A stretch of DNA of 64,000 bases from Gemmatales bacterium. Its GTDB lineage: Bacteria; Planctomycetota; Planctomycetia; Gemmatales; Gemmataceae. Positions 63,445-64,000 of this stretch are shown one piece after another. The position numbers were made by a program, and so were the translations under genes. The DNA is taken from contig BPJP01000006.1 of NCBI GenBank assembly GCA_026004675.1, positions 307,508 to 371,507 on the forward strand, given 5' to 3'. How positions within the stretch are numbered: the stretch's first letter is position 1; each line of letters starts with the position of its first letter. Below the pieces are notes generated by a model. That model saw only the letters and a list, made by a program, of their open reading frames with translations. It did no database searches and was not told the DNA's origin.

Positions 63445-64000
63445 CTATTTCTTTTCCACTTCCGGTGGATTCGGTTCCAGAACCAGCCGTTTGAAGGCGA
63501 ATTTGGCTGCCACCCACATGAGAGCCAGCGAAATGGCGACCACCCAGACGCGAATGCCCATCGAGAAGGACGTTCCTTCCTGCCATTGATCGAGCGGATC
63601 CCACCAGGACTGTTTTAATCCGAACCAGAAATAATAATCGAAACCGATCAGGCTTAGGACGGCAAGGACACACAAAATGCCGGGCAACAGCCACAAAAAA
63701 CGATCGGCAGGCGTGATTTCCTCGATCCGCTTGGTTCCTGGCGTCTGCCTGGTCCTGGTGTTGTAGCCACAGTGCAAACAAATGATGGCGTCTTCGCTTG
63801 CCATCTCTTTGGCGCAATGCGGACAGCGATAGGTGAATTTTTCGTCGGTGATCCGGTAGGCAGGCGAGTTTTTCACCGGATCATTCTCAGCCTTTTGAGA
63901 GTCGGCTTGTGCAGCGGGTACAAAGTCGTCAGCGAACCCGTAGGCACCGCCTCCCGCTTCCTCGTCGTCGATCTTCGGTTGGGGAGCAGGTTTGCTGGCT
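63445..64000 (-). CDS. Zinc-ribbon membrane protein (N-terminus cut by window edge)
   Basis: The frame is open from the right window edge to the stop at 63445, giving at least 184 residues. It begins with a charged, Ala/Pro-rich segment (…DDEEAGGGAYGFADDFVPAA), so the true start lies outside. A zinc ribbon CPHC-x14-CLHC is followed by two membrane spans (FLWLLPGILCVLAVLSLIGF and a VWVVAISLALMWVAAKFAF segment). A GTG at 63876 would give a 143-residue form but has no clear ribosome site. Function unknown; zinc-ribbon plus two-span proteins are common in planctomycetes. Confidence 0.8.
   Translation of the reverse strand, partial: ASKPAPQPKIDDEEAGGGAYGFADDFVPAAQADSQKAENDPVKNSPAYRITDEKFTYRCPHCAKEMASEDAIICLHCGYNTRTRQTPGTKRIEEITPADRFLWLLPGILCVLAVLSLIGFDYYFWFGLKQSWWDPLDQWQEGTSFSMGIRVWVVAISLALMWVAAKFAFKRLVLEPNPPEVEKK

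Overview
The window looks like a chromosomal segment from a member of the Planctomycetota. The evidence is four DUF1501 proteins with twin-arginine-type N-termini, two exported DUF1549/DUF1553 proteins with cytochrome-c-like motifs, a Cys-type sulfatase with a formylglycine-generating enzyme, a soluble Ser/Thr kinase, many zinc-ribbon membrane proteins and one giant multi-span membrane protein. I cannot fix the genus from sequence alone. There are no phage, IS, CRISPR or rRNA features, and I recognised no tRNA. It reads as an ordinary core/accessory chromosomal region with dense, mostly short operons.

Layout. 1-3320: clpC (cut by the left edge) and ribD, both minus. 3606-8118, plus: a halogenase/geranylgeranyl-reductase-like flavoprotein, a GlcE-like FAD oxidase, pdxA and tryptophan 2,3-dioxygenase. 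8164-18514, all minus: holB, the E1alpha/E1beta/E2 genes of a 2-oxoacid dehydrogenase, a five-zinc-ribbon protein with a coupled unknown gene, an AguB-type amidase, an exported hydroxypyruvate-isomerase-like TIM barrel and a lipoprotein FGE. 18686-25882, plus: a 2398-residue membrane protein with an N-terminal zinc ribbon. 25915-33902: a D-threonine-aldolase-like enzyme, an orphan DUF1501 protein, a REC-DUF190 pair, a small lipoprotein with a clear terminator, a DUF4381-like protein, a sulfatase and a kinase. 34042-39828: a divergent Nramp-family transporter, then a DUF1549/1553 + DUF1501 pair. 39908-54053: pyruvate carboxylase, an NAD-dependent epimerase, an M81/MlrC peptidase, small helical proteins, a HEAT lipoprotein, FHA and LOG proteins, an esterase, ribF, recJ and a VOC protein. 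54195-61068: an SDR, 54-bp tandem repeats, an orphan DUF1501 coupled to a ketopantoate-reductase-like gene, and a second DUF1549/1553 + DUF1501 pair. 61104-64000: an ECF-sigma/anti-sigma operon with two exported partners, and a zinc-ribbon membrane protein cut by the right edge.

How the genes fit together. RibD and RibF serve flavin synthesis. Pyruvate carboxylase and the 2-oxoacid dehydrogenase subunits serve central carbon metabolism; no E3 is present. FGE would activate sulfatases such as the one at 30816. The two DUF1549/1553 + DUF1501 pairs are the typical planctomycete exported module of unknown biochemical role. The ECF operon looks like an envelope-stress circuit.

A striking window-wide feature is that five otherwise well-conserved genes (flavoprotein, zinc-ribbon protein, pyruvate carboxylase, SDR, ketopantoate reductase) each carry a single extra base inside a homopolymer run of 5-7. 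Removing that base restores a full-length family member every time. I annotate these as one CDS each and treat sequence error as the default explanation, but the uniform direction deserves checking.
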